A stretch of DNA of 64,000 nt from Oxyruncus cristatus (lineage: Eukaryota > Chordata > Aves > Passeriformes > Cotingidae): assembly GCA_013399855.1 (NCBI GenBank), contig VXAY01002198.1, positions 80,258-144,257 of the forward strand, in the 5' to 3' direction. Below the pieces are notes generated by a model that saw only the letters and a program-made list of their open reading frames with translations, ran no database searches and was not told where the DNA came from. Position 1 is the stretch's first letter. The number at the start of each line of letters is the position of its first letter. Both the position numbers and the translations under genes were made by a program. Below, piece by piece: positions 10,918-24,000 of this stretch.

Positions 10918-11227
10918 CCCTATTGTTTTTGAGGAGCTTTCACCGTTACCTTTTTTCTTAAATTAAAAACAAAATAGAAAGCACTTCTACTTCTGATTCG
11001 TAAACTTTTTAAAGTCAAAACTTTAAAAAAGTTACAGCAAAAACGGGTAATATTTTAATCATCTCTTCAGTATTTCATGTTATGCTGTGGCTATTTTTAA
11101 ATAGGAGGGGAAGCAATCAAATTGCTGGCGGGGCCCCTGCGCTGGGCAGAGCCGGGGGCGGCAGCGGATTTACAGCACTGTACAACTAAAGCTCGACACT
11201 CCGACCCAGGCTCGGCACGGCCCTGGC

Positions 11228-12069
11228 TCAGCGCGGAGCCTCCGCCACGGAGCCCGTGTCCTTGTCCGCCTGTTCCAGGGATGAGGTAGCCTCGGGGGCC
11301 GACTCTTCCGCAGGTTTCGCACCCGCAGGTTCGGGCTCTCCCGCCGCGAGTTCTGAAACAATGTCTGCGTCGGCCGCTTTGCCGCCGTGGGACTCGTGGT
11401 TTTTGTCGCCCTCCGCCCTGTCTGTCACCTCCGGCTTTTCCTTGCCGCGGCCGTCTTCCTTGTCTCTGCGCGACTCCCGGTCTCTGGAATCCCTCTCCCT
11501 GTCTCGGTGGCCGCTGGAGCGCCTGCTCCTGTCCTCCGAGTCCCTGTGCCTGTCGCGCTCGGGGCTGCGCCGGCCCCAGTCGCGCCGCTCGCGGTTCCCG
11601 AGGCGCTCGTGATCCCGGTCGTCCCCGCGGCTCCCGTAGCGCTCACGCTCATTTTCTACCCGGTTCCCAAACGACCTCCTTCCAAACCTCTCCTGGTCTC
11701 TGTTGGGGGTGAACGTCTGCCTGTCGTTCCTGAACTGCCGCCCGTCCCTGTTCTCCTCGGGTCCGCCCGGGCCCCCGCTGCCCGGGACCCCCCCGGGCCT
11801 CACAAAGTGCCCCGGCGGGGGGAAGGGGGTTTTCATTCCGTGGGGGGGAGGCATCCCGAAGCCCCCCGGCCCTGGTGGGGGCCCCCTGTGCATCATGTGG
11901 GGGGGCATGTGGCGCGGTGGCATCAGCGGGAAGCGCGGCAGCGGCGGGGGCGGCATTCCCGGCGGCCGCTGGAGCGGGATCAGCCCAGGCCGGGCGCCCA
12001 GGAGCCCGGTGGATGGAGTCTGGAGCCCGACCACGGGGGCTGGAGGGGGCGGTGCCACGCCCTGGGTGC
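11228..12069 (-). CDS. SCAF4: SCAF4 coding exon 20 (last) with stop
   Basis: 842 bases encoding the C-terminal 279 residues, starting G-TQGVAPPPP after a tgcag acceptor and ending SVAEAPR-TGA. The first half is proline/methionine/histidine rich (MPPHMMHRGPPPGPGG). The second half is a charged tail with many RD, RE and SR dipeptides (RDRHRDSEDRSRRSSGHRD). Base composition is far more GC-rich than the introns. A glutamine/proline block present in the human protein after DGRQ is absent here. Confidence 0.96.
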
Positions 12070-15000
12070 CTGCAAGGAACACACAAGGGACAGTCAGAGC
12101 CTGGCAGCAGGGAACACAAGGCATTTCCATAGCTCCAAACCCACTCTGCAGTTATCCCAGGGACAGAGTGCACGAGAACTTGGAGCGGAGCTTCCTGCGC
12201 TGCCCAGGTGCAAACACCTCTGTGTGCTGCTGAAGGAAAGATGTGGCAATGGCAGGAACTCACCCCTCATCCCAAAGGATTCCTTGGCCCTGGGGCAGGT
12301 CAGAGCTCCCCCTCAGCCCCAGCTCAGCCTCTCACCTCCTCTGACTGCACACAGAGCCCCTTCCTGCTATAATATATATATATTATAATATATAAAAGGA
12401 AATGCAACAGGTAATTTCTGGCTTCTTTTTATCAAAATACAATCCATCATTTACAGCATATATCCAACACCAGCTATTTTGTTTTAATTCCTGGACTTTT
12501 GTTTTTAGCATGTTCTTCGTAAGAGGGAAAAAAAAATTACCCTCTCCAAAGGGTAATTACTGTTGGAGAAAGCTCAGCCCAAAGCTCACTGACGTGAACA
12601 GGAGGAGCCAGAATGGAGGAGGGAGGAATTCTGAGCTCCAGCTGAGGCCTGGGCCAGGCGTGGCCAGGAGCCTCCCTCAGGCTGAGCCAGGAACACACTG
12701 TCCCATGAGCCCTCCCACTGCACCTTCCTGCTCCATGTGCTCCTGCCCCAGAAACACGGTCCCTGCCTGGGGTGTGTGGTGTTCCTGGATCAGTCTGTTG
12801 GGACTGTAGTATTTCCACATACGTTAATAAAAATGAAAGTTAAGAACAGATGTTATGCAAACTTTCGTAGCTCCTGCCCCGGTAGAACCAGAATGTGGAA
12901 CAGCTGTGGAAATTAATGCTGGAATTAGAGACTTGGCAGGGCCAGCAGTGAAAACTGCACTTCCCCCCTTCCTTTTTAACTCTAAAATGCAGAGCCCTCC
13001 CTCCTCCCATTCATCACCAGATCTGTAATCACTGAGCTGAAACTCCTCCCATGACAGAACTGTGGATCTGACAAGAGAAGACACAGGGCTAATGATGTCT
13101 CCCAGGAATTCTGAAGTTTGGGGATGCTCTTGTTGAGAAAAACATCTTTTAATCTGCCATAGAATATTAAAAACAAGGCAGAACAGAGTAACTGAGAACT
13201 ACTGAGCTGAAGAGGACAAGCCTATGCTTCTGCTTAGAAGCAGCAGAGCAGACATGGGCTACAAGAGCACGAACATGAGGCAAGAGAGAAAAGTTTCACA
13301 TTTAGTAAGTACAAGTAATTTAATTTCTCCACCTTATTTCTACACAAACTGCAGCACTGAAGCAGCATAATGGTACCAGGAACTCCCCCTCTTTCACTCT
13401 GAACACTCTGAGTATCAGCCCCCCTTCAATGTCGAGGCTAAAGCAGCTGCAGAAGCACTTCCAGAGTTTCCTCACCAATTAAAAACTTGCAGAGCTGTCC
13501 AGAAACACACTCTTGTTTACTGAAAATGCTCAGGAAGATTCATGGTACAGATGTCCCTGGTGCCAGACCCGGGAAGGTTTAAAGGCCTTTGTTGTGTTAT
13601 GGAGCAAAAGGCAGTAACACTGAAGTGGTTTCCCAAACTGGGCAAGAACTCTCTGAGCCCTGAGAGAGACCCTGAGGTGATTTACTGACCAGCTTTCACC
13701 TGCTCTTCTGTGTTGTTCTGGATGTGTAAAACCACACACTGCCCTCACTACTCATGTTATTTATAACTGTCACTGGTGCTGCCCAGTTACAGACCTCGCT
13801 CTGTGTTTGCTCAGGAGGGGGCAGGACTGAGGTAGGAAAACCCATCCCCAACAGGAGGATGGTTGCAGAGTCACAGCTAAAATAACTCACCACAAACCCC
13901 AACACTTTATAGCAGTTACACTCAGAAGGGCTCAGAGAATGTTGTATCTGTTATATGATTTAATGCAGATTACAAAAATCACTTGAGAACAAGCCAGCAA
14001 GGGAGCAAAGACTTAATGACTGAGCTTGCACTGCCAGGAAATGAATGCCAAGTTCGGTAACTAAGCTTTGAGTACATGTCATTATCCCAGCAGGAATTTG
14101 GGTAAAAAGACCCTACAAACTGCAGTGAGGTGTATTTCACCAGGATCACAAAATCTGAGTATTCCAAACACTGCACCTGCAAGTTTGTTACTGGCCCAAG
14201 TTAAAACATTTGCTCAGCACTAGGAACATGTTGTCCATTCCAAAAGGATTTAAAAGCTGTTGTTTCCTGCAACAGGCACATGTAAAAGGAGCCTAAAAAT
14301 ACCTGCTCTGCTGGTCATTGAAAAATCCCCCGAGTGCTCACTCCCTGAGCCATCACAGCCTGGAGTGTCTTGTTCTGATGAACAACAGGGAGGTGTAACA
14401 GCAGCCAGTGTGATCAAGGACAAACTAAATTACAACAACCTGAGGGTGCTTTTTAGAAAAAGGCACAAAAAATCCAGATCCAGTGTCCACAAGGGACCAC
14501 TCCTCTGAAGCACAACCATGTCCTTGTTGGAAGTGATGAAGCAATACATTGGAGGCACGAAGGAAATCAGTGGAGAGGAGACAGAACTTATAAGAGAAAC
14601 TGTATGAAATGTGAATCCACTCAGAGTTACTTTGTAACATCTTCCATATAAAAAATGAACAGAGAGAAACTTCATTCTGGCATTACAAAAGTTATTAAAG
14701 AGCTCCTGTGTGTTGTAGAGGTTACAGAAGGTGATCCCAAGCAAGGAGAAGTTTAGATCTCTCTGACAGTCTCTTCCCAGCCACCTTCATCCCTTGAGCT
14801 TGGCCTGCTGCAGGTCATCCATGCAGAGCTACATTCAATGCATGAGTGAATCAAAGTGCTTTTAAGGACGCTTTAATTTGTGCCAACTTACTGAGTGGTT
14901 TGAAAAAGCCAACATAACTGATATTAATCTTTTATCTTTAATCACATAACATTATAATGTTTCTTCTGGTTTCCCTGTCTCTTGTGTCAGACTGGGAACA

Positions 15001-18000
15001 GTCCCCACCACTCCAGAACGTCAGCATAGAAGAGTTTTACGTAACCCCTTATTATAAATAACTTCTTGCAATAAGACACCCATCAGCATCCAATGCTACT
15101 GCTTAAGCAAACACACAACTCAGCCACTGCTCCAGGACTGCTCCAGGAGCTCAGAAAACCTGAGCCTGAACCTTGAGAGAAGTCACTCTGACCCTACAGA
15201 CTTTACCTGCCTCTACCACTCAGAGAACAAGTCAACAAAAAAAGCAAAGGCAAGTTCTTGACTTCCAGATTTCTCAAATTCAGCTTCCTGGGATTTGTAA
15301 GAATAAAAAGCAGCTGCTGCCCAAGGAACTGATGTGGGTGTCTAATTTAATTCAACCTTCAGGTTGTGAAACCTTTTTGTTACATGTGCAGCGCTACAGC
15401 AAAAGGCAGAGGAACTTATAAATTAAACAGGCTTGGAATAAGAAGTTGAGGTTCTGCTGTACAAGACACAGCCCCTTAAAACTCCCAAAATTCTGTTAGT
15501 GCTGTGCTGCCACCACAAGAAGTGTAACTCACCATGAAGGTGTGAGTTTCTGTGTACACTGTGAAGTTCTGGGCAGAAACCCACTGACACGAAATTAACT
15601 TTTTCGTTCATTTGTTAAGCTCCCATTTAGAGGTCTGAAATCCCTTAAATGCAATAATCTCACTAAAATACGTAGGTAACAAGTCTCCTGAGTCAGTTCT
15701 TGACACTGGCCCATCAAAGGCCATCCTGAAGTAAACGTTTAGCAGAGCTCTGTATCATTAAACAGTTCACACGCCCTTTCAAAATTCTGACCAGGTTTGT
15801 ACCATACTGGGAAAGTAATTTATATGCAACATACCCAAGTTACCTTGGTTTTGTAGTCAAAATACCATTTGGCAATTTTTAAATAATATATTAAATAATT
15901 TATTCCTACAAAGGTTTCCAAACCTGTAATACTGCAGGGCTGAATAAAACCTTTTGGCATTCTGTTTTATTAAAACAATTTATTCCATACATAAAAAGTA
16001 CATGCCACATCCTCACAGATTTAAAAAAATACACTGAAAATTGTTAATAGTTAATAGGTTACTTTTATACATGTAATAGTTGGGTCTAAAGCCTGGTTCA
16101 TATGTCCCAGATGTGTTGTTTGAAGTTCATTTTCTATCCTATATAAACCTCTTGTTGAAAGTAGACAGTATTTTAATTTGTAACAAACACTACAGCTTTG
16201 TTTCTTCATAAAACATCTTCAATAATAAATAAAACTGCTCCTTCAGTGCAAAATCAAGCCTCTAAAAGTCATTTCAAAGCCAAAAGAAGGGCAGAAGTTT
16301 CAACAAGTTGAGAAAAATGTGCTTCCTTTCCCCTGGACTGTAAGTCAGCAGCAGAATCAAAATGGTATTTTAAATTCAGGGAATAATGAAGTGCAGAACT
16401 TACACAAGAGTGCACTTACCAAGGAGTGGGACAGTCTGGGTGACGGGAGCAGGGACATTAGTAGGTGCTACAGGAGGTGGAACAGTCCCATAGATTTTGG
16501 AACTATCAGTGGTTTCAGCATTCCCTCTGCCTCCAGAAACCACTGGGATGGGATTTCCTACAGATGACTCCTTTGTAGTGTCCTCACTCCCACCCGTTGC
16601 TGTAGCTGAGGAACAAGGCATGAACACATGAAACACGACCAGCAACTCCTGCTGCAGGGCCCCTGCCTCCCACAGGGCTCAAACACTTACAGTTTGGGAT
16701 GTTCACTGCCGGAGTGTGCGGGACAGACACGGGAGGGGTTATCGGTGGTGGTGGCCCAGGAGGAAGGAAGCCTACAAAACACAGACCTCCCCTGAGTGCC
16801 CCTTTGGCACAACCCCCCCGTGCAGCTGCGTCTGTGCCCAGGAGTCAGCAGAGCACAGGGTGCACCACCCCACGTACCTGGGGGTAAATGCAGAGGGTTG
16901 AATCCAGGCCGTAAGAACGGGGGCGGCGGCGGGGGCGGCACCCCGGGAGCAAATCCAGGAGGGGGGATTCCTAAAGGGGCTGTGAAAGCAGGTGGTTGGA
17001 GTGCACCAACCACAGGAGGCCCCGATGGATGTGGTGGAACCTAAGGAAAAAGGAAGGGGGAAAACGTGTTACCCCACGACTGACCGGGCGATTCCTTGTC
17101 CCACTGGGATCTCTGCCTTTGCCCAGCACAACAGGAACATTTTAACAACCTAAAATTGCTCTGCAGCAAGTGAGACTTGTGTAAGAGGCCTAACTGGCAC
17201 TCAAGAACTCCTACCACTCACAAAATCAACACCAATCTTGTCTGCCTTTATAATTAGAAAAAAATTCTTCTCTGTGGTGAATGGCTTTTAATGAGTGTTG
17301 GTGGCTCAACTCCACATACCCTTTACACAGTGGCTGGGATTCATTTCCATCCAGGAGGATCCAATGCAATGCACATGACTTTGGAGCAACTAAAAACCTT
17401 TGCTCGTTTCCATCTCACTGACTGAGCTTATACATTATATTAGAGTGATTTTTTTCCTTTTTTTTTTTTCCCCTTTAATTCTGGTTTATATCAAGCTCTG
17501 AATTTAAATTAACTCTGATTTAAATTAAGTTGGTCCTTAGTCTCATATTTATGAGCTTACTACAGCAACTACATTAAATGTGTGGGAATCAAAAGGAAAA
17601 AAAATCCAATCAAAAACATGCTGTGCGCTTAAAAATGGATTTAATAAAGCAAAGAAGAGCTGTGTGCCCAAGTGACTGGAACTGACCACCTCCATGACCA
17701 GCAACATTTCAGAACACCAAGACCCCTCATAACTTTTTATTTCCAGAGGAAAGAAGGAAAAGCTTCTGCTGTTTTATTCTCAGGACTGGAAGAACCTGCT
17801 CCAGGTTCCTCACCAACGTTACTTAGCCCAGGCACACTAAACCTGTACTATTCCAGTTTGATAATCAAAATGATGATATCAAAAATAGCAAATCTGGGGA
17901 GGGATGCAGCAAACTGGGATCAAAAGGGCAAAAATAACTAGAGGGAGAGTTTTTTACTCAGGAGGAGACCGGAATGGAGAAAGGGAGGAGAAAGCACAAG

Positions 18001-21000
18001 GTAAGGGAAGGTTGGGAAGTGAGAAAAGAATCTGGGACTCCTGCAGCAGAAGCTCTTTCTTGACACTTCCTTTTTCAGTATGGATTTAAGGAAAATAAGC
18101 AAAATCACTACTATTTAATACAGTTAATGGCTACTAAACTACTGAAATTGTAAGTTTGACTTAATGTTCATTCACTAAATAATAATTTACAGCACATCAA
18201 GAATTCTGTGTCAAAACAACCCATAATTCAACATACTATGTTCTCAAATCCCATAACTGGCTAAATTATACATGTCTTCAAATCATTTAAGTTCTTGGTC
18301 TTCTCTGAGTGCCTGTCACACGCTGTAGTTTGAAAAATCACATTTTCTCAAGATGCAAGACAAGTTTTATTCATACTCCCTCCCATCTGGGAGAAGGGAT
18401 TCTACTATTTTAACAGTAACAAGAAACTACTGATATAAAAGTAACAGTGTTATCTATCAATAGAAAAGCTTTTTCTTGGGGGAAAATTATTAGGGAAACG
18501 AATAAAAACCAGCCAATCACCAAAATGAAGATGCAATTCAGCCCATCAATTAAAAAAACTCTACTGCAGAGTAATTTCTCTGTGACTGAGAGAACAGAGT
18601 TACCATTCATGGCATTTCCTCCCTGAATTATTATTTAGAGGAAGCTTTTGTTTCTTCACCCCAAGTAAATGAGGAACAACTCTCACCTGTGGAGGAGGTA
18701 CTGTTATTGGTGCAGGCATGGGGACAGGGATGGGGACAGGTAAAGCTTTGGGTATAGGTGACACTGGTTCATTGTGTGCAGCTTCTGCGCCTCCGTTCTG
18801 AGCTACTTCGTTTTCAGACTTCTTGGGGATTCCCTTCCACTCTGTACAAAACAAAATCCCAACAGATGTGGATCAGCTCAGAGGGAGCAGAGAGAGGAAA
18901 CCTGTTTGGTGATGTTGACAAAAAGGACCTCATTGCAAATACTCAGTCAAGAAGCATTTAGACGTATTTCTGACAATAATAAAAAGAAATAATTTAAAAA
19001 GTTGGACAGAATGACCAAATCCTGAAATAAAGCTTCAATAACTGCACACAACTGAACATGCAGTAATGCTGTACCTGGACTAAGAGTTTCATTGTCCAGC
19101 ATCCCCCCTTCACAGAAGCTTTCAAGATCTTCAGGTTTGACTTTGTCCCACGGTATGTAAGTCACACCTAATTCCACATCCCAATACTGCTTGTAGTCTG
19201 GCTTTATTCCTTTATTCAGAGCCCATGCAATCTTGGAGGGGGGAAAAATACATGTAAGTCAGGCAAATGTTTCCATTTTAATGCATTTCATATTTCCTTC
19301 TCACAAAACAGGGCTAAAAAGCCAAGATAAGTAACTAAAACAGTTACAACTCTCTGAAGTAAGTTGTTTTTTTTAAAGCAGGCTTAGTTCTTTTTCCTTG
19401 TCTTGATTCTTGCTCACTATTTGTAAAAATGTCTAAAGCCAGTTTCTTCCCATGTTCCCCAGCCACTAAGATTAATTCCAGTTCCCTTTGGAGGACTCTG
19501 ATATGATGTTCTACAGAAGGAAGAACTTCACTAATTAATGCATCCTTCCTTATTTATTAGTATCTTTGTAGGATTATCATATGTAACAAAACTCTTATGA
19601 GACAAATATCCAACAATGAGAAAACACAGTTCCAAGTCCCCTGCAGTGGAAAAAAGGGCACCACTTTTATTGATTAAATAGACAATTATTGGCAATCTTT
19701 GAAGGAAACTGATACAAGTTCCACTAATCCCATTACAGATCAGGAAGAATAATTCTCAAGAAGTGGCCCATCCCCATAAGTTTACAGAACATCACCTCCA
19801 GAACACATATAAGCCTCAAATACCCAAAAGCCTACCACAGATAAGAAAGGATGACAGTAATTACAGCAGCTTTTGAAATCCTGACATTTTCCAAGCAGTA
19901 CCTTGATGGATTTCTGGTTGACTTTGAAGTTCCCTCGGCTCAGTTTCTGGAGGGCTCTGTTGGCATCTTGTCTGTGCACCATGACAATGTAGGCACATCC
20001 CCTGGGGGGGATCATCTGGTTGGGGTTTAAGGAACAAAATTGGTTTTGCAAATGAAAAAGCCATGAACCACACACAGGTGTTCAGTTACAGCAGGCTGGG
20101 ACATCAGAGGGTGTTCCAAAAGGGGTTATGGAAGTGTGGAAGGGAATGTAATTTAAGAGGCCAAGAAAGCCACCATCTTCAGCAAGTACACATTTCTAGT
20201 AAACTAAAACTTCCACAACTTCTGATGTGGAAAGATTTAAACTCTAAAATACGTCTGACTCTTGTATTTAATCTTTTCAAACTGCTAAACATGTAAATGC
20301 TGTGGTCTGGCAATGGAAGAAACACCAATACCCCCTTTCATTCCATATACCAGGAGCTGGCACTGCACCTCCATGCTCAGGTCTATCAGCAGCTTTGCAA
20401 TAATTTTTATTATCTATAATGAATCTGAGAAAAATCTCCCACGTTGTTTTACAAAATTTGGAATAGGAAGAAAATTGCAGTCACTTCTTTTTGTTTGTTT
20501 CAATGAAATTTTAACAGCTATCATTTATATATTTATATGTATGTATTTACATATTTTCATATATAAAATATCCTTAATTACAGCTAAACAAAACAACAGT
20601 TCTGTGTTTATGGCTAAAATAACACTAACTAAGGATCCACATTTCCATACTCAAAATGGAGCAGATGAACTCAGCAGCACAGGATGTAATTCTGCAGGCA
20701 TCTAGCTCTTCCTCTTTTTCCAGAGAAGGCGGGACTTTTATGAAAACAGGATACTCTTCTCTATTTTATTTGCATTTTTAAATTGCAAGAAACCAAAGCA
20801 ACACCCTTCTTTATCTACAACTCAGCCAAACTAATCGAGTCTACACATTAAAAAACATAATATGCAGGAATAAGAGCTCAGCTCTTTGGAATTTATAAAA
20901 ACAAAGCTGTCTTAGAAGCAGCCTGGAAAGACTTTTTTGTAACCAAGCCTATCAAAGTAGCTCACACTGCACCATTTATACTCACATTGATCGATTCAAT

Positions 21001-24000
21001 GGGGCCAAACTCCTCCAAAAGACTTCCAACATCCTGCTGAGTTGTCCTCTTGTCGAGCTGTCCTACCCAAAGTGTGGTACTACAAACTGCAACAAAGAGT
21101 TAACTCATGTCGGGAGAGCCTTTCTTGACACGAGTTCCTCTTGCAGGACAGAGTAAGCAGCACATTTATCTCACTTCATGCTGAATTCAGGGTAATAAAC
21201 CAGCCACTGAGCTCAAAGTGTCACACTGGCTGCAGTTTAGCACAGCAACATTTAATACTCAGCCACCTTTTGCCCACTAAGTGCTACAAAACTGCAAACT
21301 GGGACAGCACCAAGTGACAATCTGCGAGAGGTGTTGGCAGAGGCACATCTCGCACCACTGCCAAGGAGCTTCCAATGAACAGCTGCCAAGGCCCTGCAGT
21401 CCTTTGACACTCCTGGAATTGTCACTCACCAGGATTTGGCTTGTTCAAACGCTTCAAGTTTGTGTATCTCTTACACAAGAGAATGCTTTCATTTTACCTG
21501 CTGATCCCAGAGAAGATTCCACATTCCAAAGGAATACTCAGAAGACAACTACTATGTTTGGTCTATGAACACAGGCAAAGCCAGGATTATTTCAGATTAT
21601 TTCAGCCTGTGTTTTCCAAGTCAAAGCCCCCCTTCCGGTTTGAGAGACACACAACACTGAATAATTAGAAAAACTGTAGCAATTTACAACTAACTCAACT
21701 TGTTATTTAATCTCCTTTACCCTGCAGGTCTCAAAGGAAAGAAAATAAAACCATGGGGCTTCAGCTTTTTCTTCTCATTTTATAGCCAAAGTATTTCCAA
21801 CCTGGAGGTATTCCAAAAACGCCCAACTGTCTGCTAGGAGTAAAAGAAGTGCACGGATGTGAATTTAAGTCCTACCAGCTTTACAACAGCTCAGAAAATA
21901 CGTCACAGTGCAGTTTACTTTTATTCTGTTCGGACGAACCTTGGAGACCCCAGGAAGAGGAACACAACAATTTAAAGAACATCCCTCAACAAAGCGGTAG
22001 TGCTGGTGTCTGCAAAGCTGCATCCACAATGAAAGGAAGAATGAACTTACCACTAACAGTTTCTGACTTGATCTGGGGGAGGCCCTTGGACCTGCGCTCC
22101 CTCTCCCGCTCCCGTTCCCGCCTTTCCTGCGAGCGCGACTTTGGGGAGTGTCGGCGCCGGTCCCGGGAGCGCGACCGGGAGCGTCGGTGACGGGAGCGCC
22201 GGGACCGGGAGCCAGACCTGGAACGTTTCCTCTTGGGGGACCTGGTGTGGAGCAAAGCCACGTGTGTCACATCGGTGAGCGAAATGTTTACTGCTTTTAC
22301 CGAAAAAAGGGCTAAAAAAAGATTTCCAGTGAATTCTGCCACTGAAATTGGGGTTTATCGACAGGCTTGAAGTTACTCTCTCCCCGTAAGAGAAGTGCAC
22401 AGACACCCAACTTCCCTCAGAGGGGAGATGACTTCCAGGGGTTCATAATTCCTAAATAGTCACTAATCCAGTTCTCATTCCTGCACTGAAAGAGCTTTCA
22501 CTGATTTACCTTGATGCAGATCTAGATCTCGACTTCCTGCTGTCAGAAACATGCCGTTTTCCCTCCTGAACAGGTGGCTGCTCCACTTCCATATCCTAAA
22601 ATACGAAGTTGACTGGTGTTATGGATGAGCAGCACAAGTATTTTATTTCTTTTTATGCCAAGGCTAAACTATGTAACAGCACTAAAATTACACTGAATAT
22701 TCAAATGTGTGGAATTAGAGAGTAACGTGGCCCTCCCTCAGAAGCTTCACCTCTGCTCTGTGGTCACTGACAGGGAGAGGCTCCAGTATTACATGTACTT
22801 AACACAACCACTGAAAGGACAGCACAAAAATAACCTAAACAACTCTTGGTTTCAATTTGCAATTTATCTTTTTTCCATATTTCAGTCCATCTCCACAGAA
22901 TATGATTATTTCCCTTAAAGTCAGTCAGTGGATCCTGCTGTGTCAAAGTTACAGGCAAACTGAGGTTTACTACAATTCTTCTTCAGGACATTACTGGAAA
23001 CTACTTTAAGCCCTGTATGTAAGCAAACTGTAACAAATTTGAAAAATGAAGTAGAAAGTCAAATACGTAAAATGCAAGAACCCACTTAAAAAAACCCCAT
23101 TAATTCCAACACAGCTCTTCCTTCCTACCCCAAATCTTCCACAGCTTCCCATTCCAGAACATAACTGTCCTGCCTAGACTTTAAATTTTAATTTCAATTT
23201 TCAAATAAATTTAAGTTTTGATTATATGACCCCAGCAGGGAACATCCAAAAAAGCCCTCTCTCAAAATGTACTGGTTCAACAGAATTCTAGAATAAAAAA
23301 AATAATTACAAAAGATACTCTTGAGAATTGACCTTTTATTCCAACTCAAAGCAAGAATTGATTTCTACAATCTCTGATGTCACAGCTTGGTACTATCTCT
23401 ATTTCTCAGTGTAGGATTTCCTTTTCTTGGAACAAGAGGCAAATAAACTTTTTTTAATATATATATACACACATACAGGCTCATAAACAGACTCGCTCTT
23501 TGATTTCCCCTTAATAGCAGCCAGTTATTGAACCTACAATAGCCTAAAAAACCTTAGGAACAGAAGTGTTTACTTGGATTTTTTAAAGTTGTTACAGATT
23601 TCTGAGTCCATTTCCACTACAGTCACATTCTACCAGGCCCTTACAAACTGACTTTTCCAGATAGTTTCTTCACACAAGAAGATTGCATTGTCAGAATTCC
23701 ATGGCACAAAATACTCCTGATAGAGACAGGAAAGAGAAGACGAGGAACAGCAAGAATCCAAAGCCTTTCCCAAGAGGAAGCAGAAAGCACACACATGCTG
23801 GTTTTGCCAGACTTGTCCTGGGGCCCTGCAGCTTCATCCAACCATGTCCCAGTGGAGCCACCCTCACAGCCAGCTCTGTCCTGGATATCCTGACATTTCT
23901 GCTCCTCAACAATCCATACACATTTGAGAAAGACATGTATGAGAGCACCGAAGTTACTTTGTTTACTGCAAGGGCTCCTCACCTGCTGATGGGGTTTCTG

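Larger units (their letters stand above)
19232..22509 (-). other. SCAF4: SCAF4 introns 11-14 region
   Basis: Introns between exons 15, 14, 13, 12 and 11 (about 0.67, 0.97, 0.96 and 0.27 kb), separated by the exons listed individually. They include an AT-rich patch around 20520-20575 and no gene-like content. Confidence 0.65.
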
